A DNA stretch of 64,000 nucleotides from Adlercreutzia agrestimuris (lineage in GTDB: Bacteria > Actinomycetota > Coriobacteriia > Coriobacteriales > Eggerthellaceae), in the NCBI RefSeq assembly GCF_943193125.1, contig NZ_CALPCX010000001.1:62001-126000 (forward strand). The letters run 5' to 3'. Position numbers and translations under genes: made by a program. The notes beneath the pieces were generated by a model that ran no database searches, was not told the DNA's origin, and was given only the letters and a program-made list of their open reading frames with translations. Shown one piece after another: positions 52,443 through 61,802 of this stretch. The stretch's first letter is position 1. The number at the start of each line of letters is the position of its first letter.

Positions 52443-53108
52443 CTAGCGATAGTATTTAGGATAGGTTACTTCAATTCCAAGCTCGTCTTGCATACCTTCT
52501 AAGCTCAGGCGGCACAAGTGAGCAAGAGATGAATAAAAGGGATGCTCTGCTGCTTGTTCAAGCTCTTCAAGATAGTGTGAGGACCACGTCAACAGATGGT
52601 CTTGTAAATAAACCTCCACTAAATCAGGCCTTTGTGCGGCCAACAAAGAAAGCAACGCAAGCATAAGACCAATATGGTCTTCAGGCGTTCTCTCGTCACT
52701 CATGCGCTCAATTCCATGAGCACGCATCCAAGCACGAAGCGCAAGCGTGCTTTCGCCAAACACAACGCACTCATGATCGGTGTAGACCGAACCCCATGGC
52801 GGTGCAGGTTTCTTCCCTGGCCCAATAAACAGTCGGCGATACTCCCACATCATCTCATCAGAAATCACCGCCGCATCAGCGCTGACAGCAGTGTCTTTTT
52901 TGCGCAAGGAGGCTTGCATAGCCCCAAGATCAGCACGCGCCTCAGCAGCTTCTACAAAAGGCCACTCTAGAGAGGCAGTCTGAACATCAAGTGTCGCAAG
53001 CGCATCAAAACAAGCTTGCGCGTCACCCGTACGTGGATCCTGAAGAAAAAACGGCGCAAGTACATCCCCTACTAACGAAATACGCGCACTCAACTCTTCG
53101 TTAATCAT
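52443..53108 (-). CDS. TorD/DmsD-type chaperone
   Basis: The 221-residue all-helical protein has the TorD family core with the EYRRLFIGPGKKPAPPWGSVYTDHE segment (YxxLFxGPxxxPAPPWESVY-type motif) and the DHIGLMLALLSLLA... region. These chaperones bind the Tat signal of molybdoenzymes and guide cofactor insertion. GAGGAG before ATG at 53108 fixes the start. It lies between dmsB and dmsC, matching the operon. Confidence 0.92.
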   Translation of the reverse strand: MINEELSARISLVGDVLAPFFLQDPRTGDAQACFDALATLDVQTASLEWPFVEAAEARADLGAMQASLRKKDTAVSADAAVISDEMMWEYRRLFIGPGKKPAPPWGSVYTDHECVVFGESTLALRAWMRAHGIERMSDERTPEDHIGLMLALLSLLAAQRPDLVEVYLQDHLLTWSSHYLEELEQAAEHPFYSSLAHLCRLSLEGMQDELGIEVTYPKYYR

Positions 53109-53168
53109 ATCCCTACTCCTCAAAAGCATGTTTTTACATGGCGCAGACCTGATACACCATTTATGCAA

Positions 53169-53789
53169 TCATTGCACTTCAGCACTGTTTCCAACAACCA
53201 CCTGATCAGACTCGCTTGGCTGCGCATCTCTGCACGGTGTCACAAATAAATGAGGAAGCGTATGCGAAGCTGGTGGTAAAGGTGCCACTTCGGCAACAAC
53301 ACCCTTTTCTCGCATCTGCTCAAGCGGCCCGAATTGCAGTGCGCGCGCAGGGCACGACAAGACGCAAACGGGGCTATCACCTGCTAGAACACTTTCTGCA
53401 CAACCATGGCATTTCACCGAATGGCCTTTGCGGGGATCAACTTGAGGAGCGCTATAAGGACACGACAAATGGCAGTAACCACAACCAATGCATTTTTCAG
53501 TATCAACACTCACAAATCCCGTATCGGGATCTTTATGCATTGCCCTCGTAGGACACACCTCAACGCAAACGGGCTTAGCACAGTGATTGCAGCTCAGAGA
53601 CATGTAATAGACAATACAGTCACTTGAGATACACCCCGCTTCGTCTTTAGTTGTAGAGCCCCCAACCACTTCATACACACGGCGAAAAGCAACACCGACA
53701 TCTAAACCATAGGCATCCTTACATGCAACAACACATGTTTTACACCCTGTGCAACGGCTCATATCCAAATAAAAGGCATATTGCGACAT
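53169..53789 (-). CDS. 4Fe-4S electron-transfer subunit, DmsB-like (second copy)
   Basis: The 206-residue ferredoxin-like protein has four cysteine clusters: CTGCKTCVVAC, CNHCAKPVCVEVCP, CIGCGYCHLSCP and CHGC...CVLSCP, the DmsB pattern for four [4Fe-4S] centres that carry electrons from the membrane anchor to the molybdopterin subunit. It is similar to its neighbour at 53903 over the whole length. It has no signal of its own, as is normal for DmsB, which is exported with DmsA. Two tandem DmsB copies in one operon are unusual. Confidence 0.93.
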   Translation of the reverse strand: MSQYAFYLDMSRCTGCKTCVVACKDAYGLDVGVAFRRVYEVVGGSTTKDEAGCISSDCIVYYMSLSCNHCAKPVCVEVCPTRAMHKDPDTGFVSVDTEKCIGCGYCHLSCPYSAPQVDPRKGHSVKCHGCAESVLAGDSPVCVLSCPARALQFGPLEQMREKGVVAEVAPLPPASHTLPHLFVTPCRDAQPSESDQVVVGNSAEVQ

Positions 53790-53902
53790 AACTGCTCACC
53801 CCCATCAGCGTTCCCTCTGAGCATTTGCATTCCCGATACAAGAGCGGGGTACGCCATAGTAACGCACCCCGCTTCTGCAGCTACAAGCAATCGTGCAAAC
53901 GA

Positions 53903-54523
53903 CTATTCTACTTCAAGCGGATTCGCAATCTCGCCATCGGTGGAATCGAACTTTTTGGAATCAGCGGTTGCTGTCATAAAGTAGTTCGGCTCAGTCTCAG
54001 CTGGGTCTGGAAGTGGCGCTACGTTACCACGCTCACCCAATGCGCTCATCTGGTCAACTTCACCAAACTTCAGCGCACGAGCCGGGCATGCCATAACGCA
54101 AGCTGGTTTCTCGCCTGCAGCAACGAGATCCGCACAGCCATCGCAGCGTACAGCTTTTTGAGCTTCGGCGTTAACCTTTGGAGCACCATAGGGGCATGCT
54201 TGCACGCATGTGCCACAGCCAATGCAAAGCTCTTCGTCAACCGACATAAGACCCGTCTCGTCATCTTTTGAAATGGCGCCTTGCGGACAATTTGCCATGC
54301 AGATGGGCTTATCGCAGTGATTGCAGCTCACTGACGTATAGTAGCTAAAGCATGACGTGGTGCAGCAGCCGTTTTCGTCTTTCGTGGTTTGACCACCCGT
54401 GTATTCAAACACCTTGCGATACGCAATTCCCGTATCAAGATTGTTTTTATCTTTGCAGGCGAACACGCATGTTTTGCAGCCAGTGCAGCGAGTTCCATCA
54501 AAGTAAAAAGCAAGTTGTGCCAT
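53903..54523 (-). CDS. dmsB: 4Fe-4S electron-transfer subunit, DmsB-like (first copy)
   Basis: A 206-residue protein with four ferredoxin-type cysteine clusters (CTGCKTCVFAC, CNHCDKPICMANCP, CIGCGTCVQACP, CDGC...CVMACP). It follows the catalytic dmsA gene by 29 bases and is the likely direct partner of DmsA. The gap of about 113 bases to the second copy contains no recognised signal. Confidence 0.94.
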   Translation of the reverse strand: MAQLAFYFDGTRCTGCKTCVFACKDKNNLDTGIAYRKVFEYTGGQTTKDENGCCTTSCFSYYTSVSCNHCDKPICMANCPQGAISKDDETGLMSVDEELCIGCGTCVQACPYGAPKVNAEAQKAVRCDGCADLVAAGEKPACVMACPARALKFGEVDQMSALGERGNVAPLPDPAETEPNYFMTATADSKKFDSTDGEIANPLEVE

Positions 54524-54552
54524 GTTCTATCACCCTTTCTGATACTCGCAAC

Positions 54553-56979
54553 TTAAGCTTTGGCTACCTGGCAAATATTGGTGTGCTGCGGGTTACCCTT
54601 AGCGAACGGAGACGGACGATGCGTGGTCAGTGTATTAATGCAGCCACCCTTGTCAACGCGATCACCATTCATATCCGCATCGTGCCATGCACCCTGAGCC
54701 GTTGCTACCGTACCAGGGATTACGCGAGGCGTAACCTTTGCAAGCAGCTCAATTTCGCCAAATTGATTCTTAACGCGAACCAGGTCACCTTGCTTAATGC
54801 CGCGAGGCTCAGCATCAGACGGATTAATCCAAGCTTCTTGCGGGTTGAGTTCTTTGAGGATCTCGACACCACCCCATGAAGAGTGCAAGCGACCGCGATA
54901 ATGGAAGCCCGTAAGCTGGAGCGGGTATTCCTCGGTCGTGGTTTCAACGCCATACCACTCAGGAGCATAGACCGGAATTGGTGCAACAAAGTCATCCTCT
55001 AAGAAGTCATGAGCTTCAATGTAATCAGCCAGTTTCTCGGAATAGATTTCAATCTTTCCAGACGGCGTTTCCAGCGGATTTGCAACCGGATCCTCACGGA
55101 ACTTGTCCATCGCAATGACGGTGCCCTTGGGATTCTTGCGCGTGTAGACGCCCATCTCAACGAACTCGTCATAGGTTGGCAGATCGGCATCCTTTTCGCG
55201 TGCTTTCTCATAGCACTCTTTTTGCCAATCAACCTGCGTTTTACCTTCGGTAAAGGCTTCCTCTTTACCCAATGCAGCAGCAATAAGAGCGGCCGCATCA
55301 TAGGCACTCTTGCGCTCGAACTTCGGAGCGTAAGGCTCAGAGCCGGCGAACATATAACCGTGGTCGCCACCGGTTGCAATCATGGAGGGTTGCTCTAAGC
55401 GGAAGAGGTCAGGAAGAATAACGTCTGAATATTTCAACGAGTCAGTCATGAGGATGTCAGAACCCAATACGAATTGGCACTTTGACTCATCAGACATAAC
55501 GTCATGTACCCAGTTGATGTCAGAGTTTTGATTAGTGATGCAGTTACCAGCATAGTTGATAACAAACTTAATGTCGCAAGACAGCTGGTCTACACCCGTA
55601 ACGCCATCAGCCTTTTCGGTCATTTCATGACCACGATCAATAGCATCAACCATAGAGAATACTGAAATCTTTGCCTTAACAGGGTTTTCGCCATCAGGCA
55701 TGCTGGGGATAGCAAGCGAGTAAGAACCTTCACGCAAACCGTTGCTCGTACCCGGAAGACCAATATTGCCCGTGAGAATCGGAAGCATGCAGATAGAAAT
55801 ACCATTTAGCTCGCCGTTGCTACGACGCTGCGGTCCCCAACCTTGGTCAACAAACATTGCCTTTGCGTTTGCAATCTCGTCAGCCAGGCTGCGAATCTTA
55901 TCAGCAGCAATACCAGTGATCGGTGCTGCCCACTCAGGGGTCTTCTCAACCATGTCATAGCCGGTGCCCATGATGTAGTCTTTGTAAGACTTGTTTTGAC
56001 CCTTGGCTGATTCAGGCATCGTATCCTCATCAAAACCAACGCAATAAGTATCCAAGAATTCCTTGTCAACTTGCTCGTTAGCAATCAGCTCATGAGCAAT
56101 TGCTGAAACAAGAGCAGCGTCAGTACCAGGATTGATAGGCAGCCACTCATCTGAGCGACCTGCAATAGAGTCATTAAAGCGCGGATCAATCACGTAAATC
56201 TTGCCCTTGGTGGCCTCGCGCATTGCAACATAGTCGTGATGCGAAACTGCGCCACCTTGACGCGTTTCTACCGGACTGGTGCCAAACATCAAAATCAGGT
56301 CAGAGTCCTTTGCGGCATTAAGCGAAGAACCGGCACCAACCGTTGCGCCAAACATATAAGGAGTGATCCACATAAGCTGCGCCAAGCTGTAGTTACCGTA
56401 GAATGCCAGATAACCGTTGCCAAGCGAATTGAGCAACCTGAACCACGGGCGTGCTGTTACACCATAATTACCGGTGCAGTAGTTCATATAAACAGCTTCA
56501 GGGCCATAGTTATCAATGACCTCTTGATAGTTCTTGGCGATAATCTCAATGGCTTCATCCCATGAGATCTGCTCATACTTACCCTCGCCGCGCTTCGTAC
56601 CTTCAGCGCGCTTCATAGGATAGTTAATGCGATCAGGATGGTTGACCCACGCACGATACGCGCGACCACGCAAGCAAGCACGCGGTTGTACATCGTCCAT
56701 GTCGTCAGTGTCAGTTGCATACGTCTCAACGCGAACAATCTCGTCGTCAACCACATGAAGCTTCAATGCACAACGACCCGGGCAGTTAATAGCACAGTGA
56801 TTCCAGACGATCTTCTCCTCAACAGGCGCTGCAGGAGTTTCGCTGTTAGAGCCCGTCTCAGCAAGATTTTCACTCTGAGATGAGCAGCCAAACAAAGCAC
56901 TGCTTCCTAAAGCAGCTGCGCTCAGTCCGGCTAAGGCGGATCCCTGCACGAATGTGCGGCGACTCAATGCATTTGACAT
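54553..56979 (-). CDS. dmsA: DmsA-like molybdopterin oxidoreductase, Tat-exported
   Basis: The 808-residue precursor has a twin-arginine signal (LSRRTFVQG, residues 5-13) ending FGC, a possible lipobox. It has a [4Fe-4S] site (Cys62, Cys66, Cys70, Cys102 in HCAINCPGRC...ACLRG), then molybdopterin-binding segments. FYGNYSLAQ places Ser198 where DMSO reductase-type enzymes have the serine Mo ligand. The C-terminal LQLTGFHYRGRLHSSWGG and NPSDAEPRGIKQGDLVRV segments complete the fold. The natural substrate may be DMSO, TMAO or another oxide. It heads the operon and has a long untranslated leader with a hairpin. Confidence 0.93.
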   Translation of the reverse strand: MSNALSRRTFVQGSALAGLSAAALGSSALFGCSSQSENLAETGSNSETPAAPVEEKIVWNHCAINCPGRCALKLHVVDDEIVRVETYATDTDDMDDVQPRACLRGRAYRAWVNHPDRINYPMKRAEGTKRGEGKYEQISWDEAIEIIAKNYQEVIDNYGPEAVYMNYCTGNYGVTARPWFRLLNSLGNGYLAFYGNYSLAQLMWITPYMFGATVGAGSSLNAAKDSDLILMFGTSPVETRQGGAVSHHDYVAMREATKGKIYVIDPRFNDSIAGRSDEWLPINPGTDAALVSAIAHELIANEQVDKEFLDTYCVGFDEDTMPESAKGQNKSYKDYIMGTGYDMVEKTPEWAAPITGIAADKIRSLADEIANAKAMFVDQGWGPQRRSNGELNGISICMLPILTGNIGLPGTSNGLREGSYSLAIPSMPDGENPVKAKISVFSMVDAIDRGHEMTEKADGVTGVDQLSCDIKFVINYAGNCITNQNSDINWVHDVMSDESKCQFVLGSDILMTDSLKYSDVILPDLFRLEQPSMIATGGDHGYMFAGSEPYAPKFERKSAYDAAALIAAALGKEEAFTEGKTQVDWQKECYEKAREKDADLPTYDEFVEMGVYTRKNPKGTVIAMDKFREDPVANPLETPSGKIEIYSEKLADYIEAHDFLEDDFVAPIPVYAPEWYGVETTTEEYPLQLTGFHYRGRLHSSWGGVEILKELNPQEAWINPSDAEPRGIKQGDLVRVKNQFGEIELLAKVTPRVIPGTVATAQGAWHDADMNGDRVDKGGCINTLTTHRPSPFAKGNPQHTNICQVAKA

Positions 56980-57012
56980 TGCGTTCCCCCTCTTCTTTTT
57001 GGTTTACCCATA

Positions 57013-57041
57013 CAAGCGCACACATAGTGTCTGTGCGCTTG
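57013..57041 (-). promoter_or_regulatory. Leader stem-loop upstream of dmsA
   Basis: CAAGCGCACA (57013-57022) pairs perfectly with TGTGCGCTTG (57032-57041) around a 9-base loop. It lies 34 to 62 bases upstream of the dmsA start on the minus strand. No T-run follows, so it is more likely an mRNA-stabilising or regulatory structure than a terminator. Confidence 0.5.
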
Positions 57042-57148
57042 CCTCTCCTACAAGCTCTCTTTGATTCTACCCACAATCGCCTAACGAGCGAAAGAACAAA
57101 GGTGAGCTTGTCTGCGCTACACAGTAGCCCGTTTTATTGCAATCCGTG

Positions 57149-57165
57149 TCACATAACGTATGTGA
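57149..57165. promoter_or_regulatory. Candidate operator between dmsA and its LuxR regulator
   Basis: TCACATA-ACG-TATGTGA is a perfect 7-base inverted repeat with a 3-base centre, midway between the divergent dmsA and the LuxR gene. A related pair (TCACTTTATGTGA) occurs upstream of the regulator at 11171-12628. The site could be bound by the adjacent LuxR protein or by a CRP/FNR-type factor. Confidence 0.35.
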
Positions 57166-57267
57166 AATTTTTAATTTGCCTGATCAGAAGCGTTTTTGCT
57201 TCAAGCAATTATAGCGGCATTGCTCTACAATAGAAACCATCGATAGGGTTCTGTTCGGGGAGGGAAC

Positions 57268-58875
57268 GTGCAAAACCAAAGCGCGCAGAAGGTTTCTTGC
57301 GTCTTACAATCGCCCATATGGGACATGCTTAAACCCAATGTTGCTTCTCTTGGCTATGGTCTTTTTCTTGCCATCAATGCTGCAAGTGTCTGGGGTGGGG
57401 TCTTCCCCTTTTTGCCATTGGAATTCCAGTCAACCGATATTGTGTTTTGGTTCTTTCTTTCTCAATCACTCGTCTTTTCTGCAAGCTTTCTTGCAAGTAT
57501 GTTGGGATCATACTTCTTCCCCAAAGCAACACGAGCTTTTCTCGTACAACTCACTACCGCTCCGTATCTTTTAGGATGGTGTGCGCTCATTGGAGCCATC
57601 TATCTTAATCACCTCTCGCTCGTTCTCGTAATTATTGGAGGAGCGCTTCTAGGGTTGGGTTCTGCAGGCTTTTATATGCTTTGGCAGCGGCTCTTCGCCT
57701 CAATGCCCTCAGAAACAGGTGACCACAACCTGATCCGCGGAACGGTATATGGCGCTGTCTTTTATTTTTCGCTTTATCTCATCCCGGGCGCGGTTACCGC
57801 TTTTCTTATCCCCTTAGTTTTCTTGCCGCTTTTTGCGCTTGCCATAGTATTAAAAAGCCGCACCATCAATTTCAACCAACCTATGTTTGAGGATGTTCCC
57901 AGAGAGCATCCTCACGTGTATAGACGCGTCATTAAAGACTACTGGCGAAGTGCTCTATGCGTTGGCTCGCTGGGCTTTTGCACTGGCATCATGCGCGCTC
58001 TTGCCATCGGCAACCCCTCCGTTGGTTCGCTAGTAAACGCGCTTTCCATGGGCGCCACCCTTGTAGCTGCGCTCGTACTACTTTTTGTATGGCGCCAAAA
58101 AGACCTTCACATGAATGTTGTCAGCGCTTTTCGCACCTTCTTTCCTTTTGTGATTACTTCTTTTTTGCTCCTCCCCTTCCTACCGGGCGAATATGAACGT
58201 TGGCTGGCCGCCATTCTCTATGCTATTTATAGCGTGGCCATTATGGTCATGATGATTCAATGCGCGCAAGCTTCGCGAAACCGCGGCATCAATCCGGTGT
58301 TTATCTACGGATTTTTTGGCTGCATCATTTATGTCTTGCACGATATAGGCTTTCTGGGTGGCACCTTTGCCGAAACCATTCGCGTAACAGGCATTGCCCC
58401 TCTTGCGGTTGTTGCACTCGTAGCAATGTATCTTTTGGGGCTCATGTATTTCGTTGGACAAGGCGGTTTTAAGCGCATTTTCTCGCAAAATGGTTGGTCG
58501 AATATGGGCGAACACACCCTTGACGAACGCGCAGCAAGCATTGAGTTGGTTGCGCTTTCACCAAAGCCCTCTCACGAGAAACCGCACGGATCAAAGCGTC
58601 ACAAAGGCGAAGACCTTACAGTTGTCTATCAAGATCGCATGTCTAAGCAAGCAGCATTAGTGCAGCGGCACTATAGATTAAGTGCACGCGAAACCGAAGT
58701 GATGGAATTAATTGCCCGCGGCAATACCGTTTCGCGCATTGCCGAGGAGTTAGTAGTGTCCGAAAACACCATTCGCACGCACTCGAAACGCATCTACACG
58801 AAGCTGGGCATTCATAAGAAGCAAGAACTTTTGGACTTGATTGATTCGTTTGACCCCGCTGAATTGCAAGACTAA
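57268..58875 (+). CDS. LuxR-type regulator with multi-pass membrane domain (3), divergent from dms operon
   Basis: A 535-residue protein with about twelve hydrophobic segments (residues about 20-410), a charged linker and a C-terminal LuxR/GerE helix-turn-helix (LSARETEVMELIARGNTVSRIAEELVVSENTIRTHSKRIYTKLGI). The start is GTG preceded by GGGGAGGGAAC. It is divergent from the dmsA operon with a 288-base intergenic region, and by analogy with the flavoprotein/LuxR pairs it is inferred to control dms expression, sensing substrate or membrane state through its membrane domain. Confidence 0.87.
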   Translation: MQNQSAQKVSCVLQSPIWDMLKPNVASLGYGLFLAINAASVWGGVFPFLPLEFQSTDIVFWFFLSQSLVFSASFLASMLGSYFFPKATRAFLVQLTTAPYLLGWCALIGAIYLNHLSLVLVIIGGALLGLGSAGFYMLWQRLFASMPSETGDHNLIRGTVYGAVFYFSLYLIPGAVTAFLIPLVFLPLFALAIVLKSRTINFNQPMFEDVPREHPHVYRRVIKDYWRSALCVGSLGFCTGIMRALAIGNPSVGSLVNALSMGATLVAALVLLFVWRQKDLHMNVVSAFRTFFPFVITSFLLLPFLPGEYERWLAAILYAIYSVAIMVMMIQCAQASRNRGINPVFIYGFFGCIIYVLHDIGFLGGTFAETIRVTGIAPLAVVALVAMYLLGLMYFVGQGGFKRIFSQNGWSNMGEHTLDERAASIELVALSPKPSHEKPHGSKRHKGEDLTVVYQDRMSKQAALVQRHYRLSARETEVMELIARGNTVSRIAEELVVSENTIRTHSKRIYTKLGIHKKQELLDLIDSFDPAELQD

Positions 58876-58882
58876 CAGCGCA

Positions 58883-59590
58883 CTAGTTGCTTTGCTCTTC
58901 TTCGCCTTCGGTGATATCTCCTGATTGCGAAAGCGAAATTGGATCACCGACAAACGTGGAAGGCACCTCTAAAAGCACCTTAAAAAAGTCTTTGGTGCGC
59001 GCTGGAATCTCTCGCAAATCGTAGATGGGTTGGTTTTGATAATCGCGATAATCACTGGGGACTCCAATAGCTTCAAGCCCTAAACCATGTGCCGCATAAA
59101 GAGCGCGATACAAGTGGTAGGTTTGCGTGGCAACAATGATGCGCTGAGCTCCGAAGACATGTTTTGCGCGGTACATGCTTTCATAGGTGGAAAAGCCCGC
59201 GTGATCACAAAAGATATCCTCAGAGGGTACACCACGCGAGATGGCATAGTCCTTCATAGCCTTAACCTCGTTATATGCCACCGTTGAGTTGTCTCCACTC
59301 ATGATGATCTTTGGCGCAGCTCCCGCAAAATATAAATCAATACCATCATCAAGGCGATCTTGCAAAATGCGTGAAGGAGTGCCATCGGCAAAAACTGACG
59401 CACCCAACACCACAATTGCGTCCCCCTCATAGGAGGCTGCTTGCTCAGGAGTGACAATATCGTTTTTCGTTTGCGAGATGGTGGCGAAATTAGTTCCAGC
59501 CACAACAACGACAGCCACAATTGCTATTGCAAGAATTACTGCAAGCACCGTGGTATACCACCTTCGTTTTTTGTTTCCCTCACGTGTCAT
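58883..59590 (-). CDS. SanA/YdcF-like DUF218 membrane protein
   Basis: The protein has a membrane segment (about 11-33) and an extracytoplasmic DUF218 domain (DAIVVLGASVFADGTPSRILQDRLDDGIDLY, then IIMSGDNSTV, then ISRGVPSEDIFCDHAGFSTYESMYRAKHVFGAQRIIVATQTYHLYRALYAAHGLGLEAIGVPSDYRDY). These proteins are implicated in envelope barrier function in enterobacteria; the enzymatic role is unknown. ATG at 59590 gives 235 residues and starts with basic residues before the membrane segment; the longer frame to 59629 lacks a ribosome site. Its 3' end lies 7 bases from that of the LuxR gene. Confidence 0.85.
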   Translation of the reverse strand: MTREGNKKRRWYTTVLAVILAIAIVAVVVVAGTNFATISQTKNDIVTPEQAASYEGDAIVVLGASVFADGTPSRILQDRLDDGIDLYFAGAAPKIIMSGDNSTVAYNEVKAMKDYAISRGVPSEDIFCDHAGFSTYESMYRAKHVFGAQRIIVATQTYHLYRALYAAHGLGLEAIGVPSDYRDYQNQPIYDLREIPARTKDFFKVLLEVPSTFVGDPISLSQSGDITEGEEEQSN

Positions 59591-59700
59591 AAGAGCACAT
59601 CTTAACAAATGATTCTTGCGAAGCGTCATTTTGGAAGACTTTTCATATGGGGTTCACGAACTACGCAAAAAGCAGCCGCACCCCGCTTCGTATAAACAAG

Positions 59701-59742
59701 ATGCGCACCGGCAATCAAATGCTTGACTGTACCGATGCGCAT
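59701..59742 (-). terminator. Possible terminator of flavoprotein C
   Basis: ATGCGCACCGG (59701-59711) pairs with CCGATGCGCAT (59732-59742) with one mismatch and a 20-base loop; it lies 48 bases past the flavoprotein stop on the minus strand. The T-run beyond it (CTTGTTTAT) is poor. Confidence 0.4.
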
Positions 59743-59789
59743 TTGGAGGGTACTATCGCAAAAAGCAACGAAAGCAGAGAGAACTTGTG

Positions 59790-61514
59790 TTAGGCTTCCA
59801 AATCTCCCGCAAGCAAACGAGCTACATGGCGACCTTGCGTCGATGAGCGACCCGAGGCGCATCCTACAATATACTCTGGATAGTTACCACTGAAGAAATT
59901 GCCCGAAACATCGCCTGCCGCATAAAAGCCGCTGATCACATCACCGTTTGCATCAAGCACTTGGCAATCCTTGTTGATCTTGAGACCATCAAGTGTCGTC
60001 AACAACGAACCGCCAAACCAACAGCCATAAAACGGCGCATCTTTAATAGCAGAAAGACGATATGCCTCTTTACCAAAATCGCTATCTTCACCCGCTTCAT
60101 ACAGTTCGTTGTATCGGTCGACCTGATTCAAAAACGCCTGCTTGGCCTCTCCTTCAAACCCAAGACTATCAGCCAGCTCATCAAGGCTGTCGGCCTTTAC
60201 CATAACGCCTTGCTCCAAAGCAACAGCACAGAACTCATCTATTGGCATACCAACTGCCATCATCTGATTGGCAAATGCCGAGCAGCCAATAGTGGCAAAT
60301 CGCAAAATGTCCTCGGGAGCGTTTGCGTCAAATACCTGGCAGAAAACACCACCCGGCTGGCGCCCTGCTTGAAAACACATAATGTCATAGGGCGTAGATT
60401 CATTAGCGAATCGAACACCTTTGCGATTGACCTTCATAAACGGCTGACTGCCAATATTTTCCTGGAAGATGCCACCGGGCAATACTGCATTTTTCCCTTC
60501 GCCCGCATAGCCTGCATCTACTCCGGGCGCTACGGCACCACGATCAAAAATCATCGGAGCAGGATCTTCGTCCTTCACGCCTCCAGCCCAAAGACCAGCA
60601 CGAAGACCAGCTCCGTCATCATTGGGCGCATAACTTGATGCCGTGCAACATGACAAAGCTGCCGGCTGCAAAGCGCTCATCATCTCAGGATTTGCCGGAT
60701 AACCACCGGTTGCCAATAAGGTGGCTTGAGCATTTATCTGCACATAACCATTGTCGGTTGCAAAAAGCGCACCGCGCACCTCTCCGTCTTCGTGGATCAG
60801 TTTTACCAGGTCGTGCTTGAATCGAATAGTGTTACCCGCCTGCTCAATCTCCGTTTGTAAAACATCATTGCGCATAGGAGGTGTATAGGGCGTCAGCCAC
60901 ACGTGTTGCAATACAGGAAGATAGTAATCAGTGCCTCCTGTAGCATGCTCTGCGGGCATATCTACAACTGATGCCTTTCCCGCATTTTGCATTTTGGCAT
61001 CAATCCACTCAAACATTTCGGCACTCTCATCAATCCAAACCTTAATTACTTCTTGGTCACACTTACCAGAAGCATAACGGGTCAGTTCGTTGAGCAATTT
61101 CGCCTTGTCCACTTCGCCACCTTGAGCAACTGCCAGAGGCGAATTAACGACCCCCAAATACTCACGCGTTTCTTGTACGGTTTCATTCTTTTCGCAGAGA
61201 ATAAAATCAAGTCCGAGATCACTTGCCGTGCCTGCTGCACACAGGCCTGCAGTACCAGCGCCAATAATGAGAAAATCTGTATCCAGCGTCTCGGTAATCT
61301 CAGCGCTCTCCACCACAGGCTCGCTTCCAAGCCACGTTGCGCCTGTTGACAATTCTTGCGCTTCACCGGTTTGTACCATTTGGTTTGAAGATCCTGATGG
61401 TGCACATCCCGCAAGACCAGCTCCCAATGCCCCAGCAGCACCGAGCGCGCTTATACCCAAAAAGCTTCGACGCGAAAGAGTGTCAAGCGTTGTGTTTTTC
61501 GTTGATTTTGTCAT
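59790..61514 (-). CDS. Tat-exported lipoprotein flavoprotein, fumarate-reductase/FAD_binding_2 type (C)
   Basis: A 574-residue precursor with a twin-arginine signal (LSRRSFLGI, 13-21) and lipobox LAGC (Cys37), an FAD-binding IIGAGTAG motif, and a C-terminal GFYAAGDVSG segment. It is paralogous along its length to the flavoprotein at 14554-16287: both have WLGS-P near the mature N-terminus, NESTPYD and GGVFCQ-FD. GGGGAAGG before ATG at 61514 fixes the start within a longer frame. It is divergent from the LuxR gene at 61803. The substrate is unknown; no FMN or haem domain is present. Confidence 0.87.
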   Translation of the reverse strand: MTKSTKNTTLDTLSRRSFLGISALGAAGALGAGLAGCAPSGSSNQMVQTGEAQELSTGATWLGSEPVVESAEITETLDTDFLIIGAGTAGLCAAGTASDLGLDFILCEKNETVQETREYLGVVNSPLAVAQGGEVDKAKLLNELTRYASGKCDQEVIKVWIDESAEMFEWIDAKMQNAGKASVVDMPAEHATGGTDYYLPVLQHVWLTPYTPPMRNDVLQTEIEQAGNTIRFKHDLVKLIHEDGEVRGALFATDNGYVQINAQATLLATGGYPANPEMMSALQPAALSCCTASSYAPNDDGAGLRAGLWAGGVKDEDPAPMIFDRGAVAPGVDAGYAGEGKNAVLPGGIFQENIGSQPFMKVNRKGVRFANESTPYDIMCFQAGRQPGGVFCQVFDANAPEDILRFATIGCSAFANQMMAVGMPIDEFCAVALEQGVMVKADSLDELADSLGFEGEAKQAFLNQVDRYNELYEAGEDSDFGKEAYRLSAIKDAPFYGCWFGGSLLTTLDGLKINKDCQVLDANGDVISGFYAAGDVSGNFFSGNYPEYIVGCASGRSSTQGRHVARLLAGDLEA

Positions 61515-61802
61515 GTTGTTACCTTCCCCTTCTTGAGCGTTAAAATGCATGGTTTCCAGTACAAACCTTGACAGGAATTCAGCGTTTTGCACCCCTGTTT
61601 TGTTGCACTGTTTTACACAACGCCATCCTAATCAGTAAGCATTTACCGTGCGTCACCCCACAAACGCGATTTTCTAATTCATGTGCTCACGTGGTAGAAC
61701 TGGCTTAAAATACAAATGCAATTTCGCCACTCTCGCACCGAGGGGGTGAGGTGTTTAAGTCGTAAACGTGCTAAGGTAAGCACTGGCGAAGGAAGGAGGG
61801 CT

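Noticed and set aside
59593-59629. Earlier start of the SanA-like gene
   Set aside because: No ribosome site upstream of the first ATG; the later ATG begins directly before the membrane segment with basic residues.
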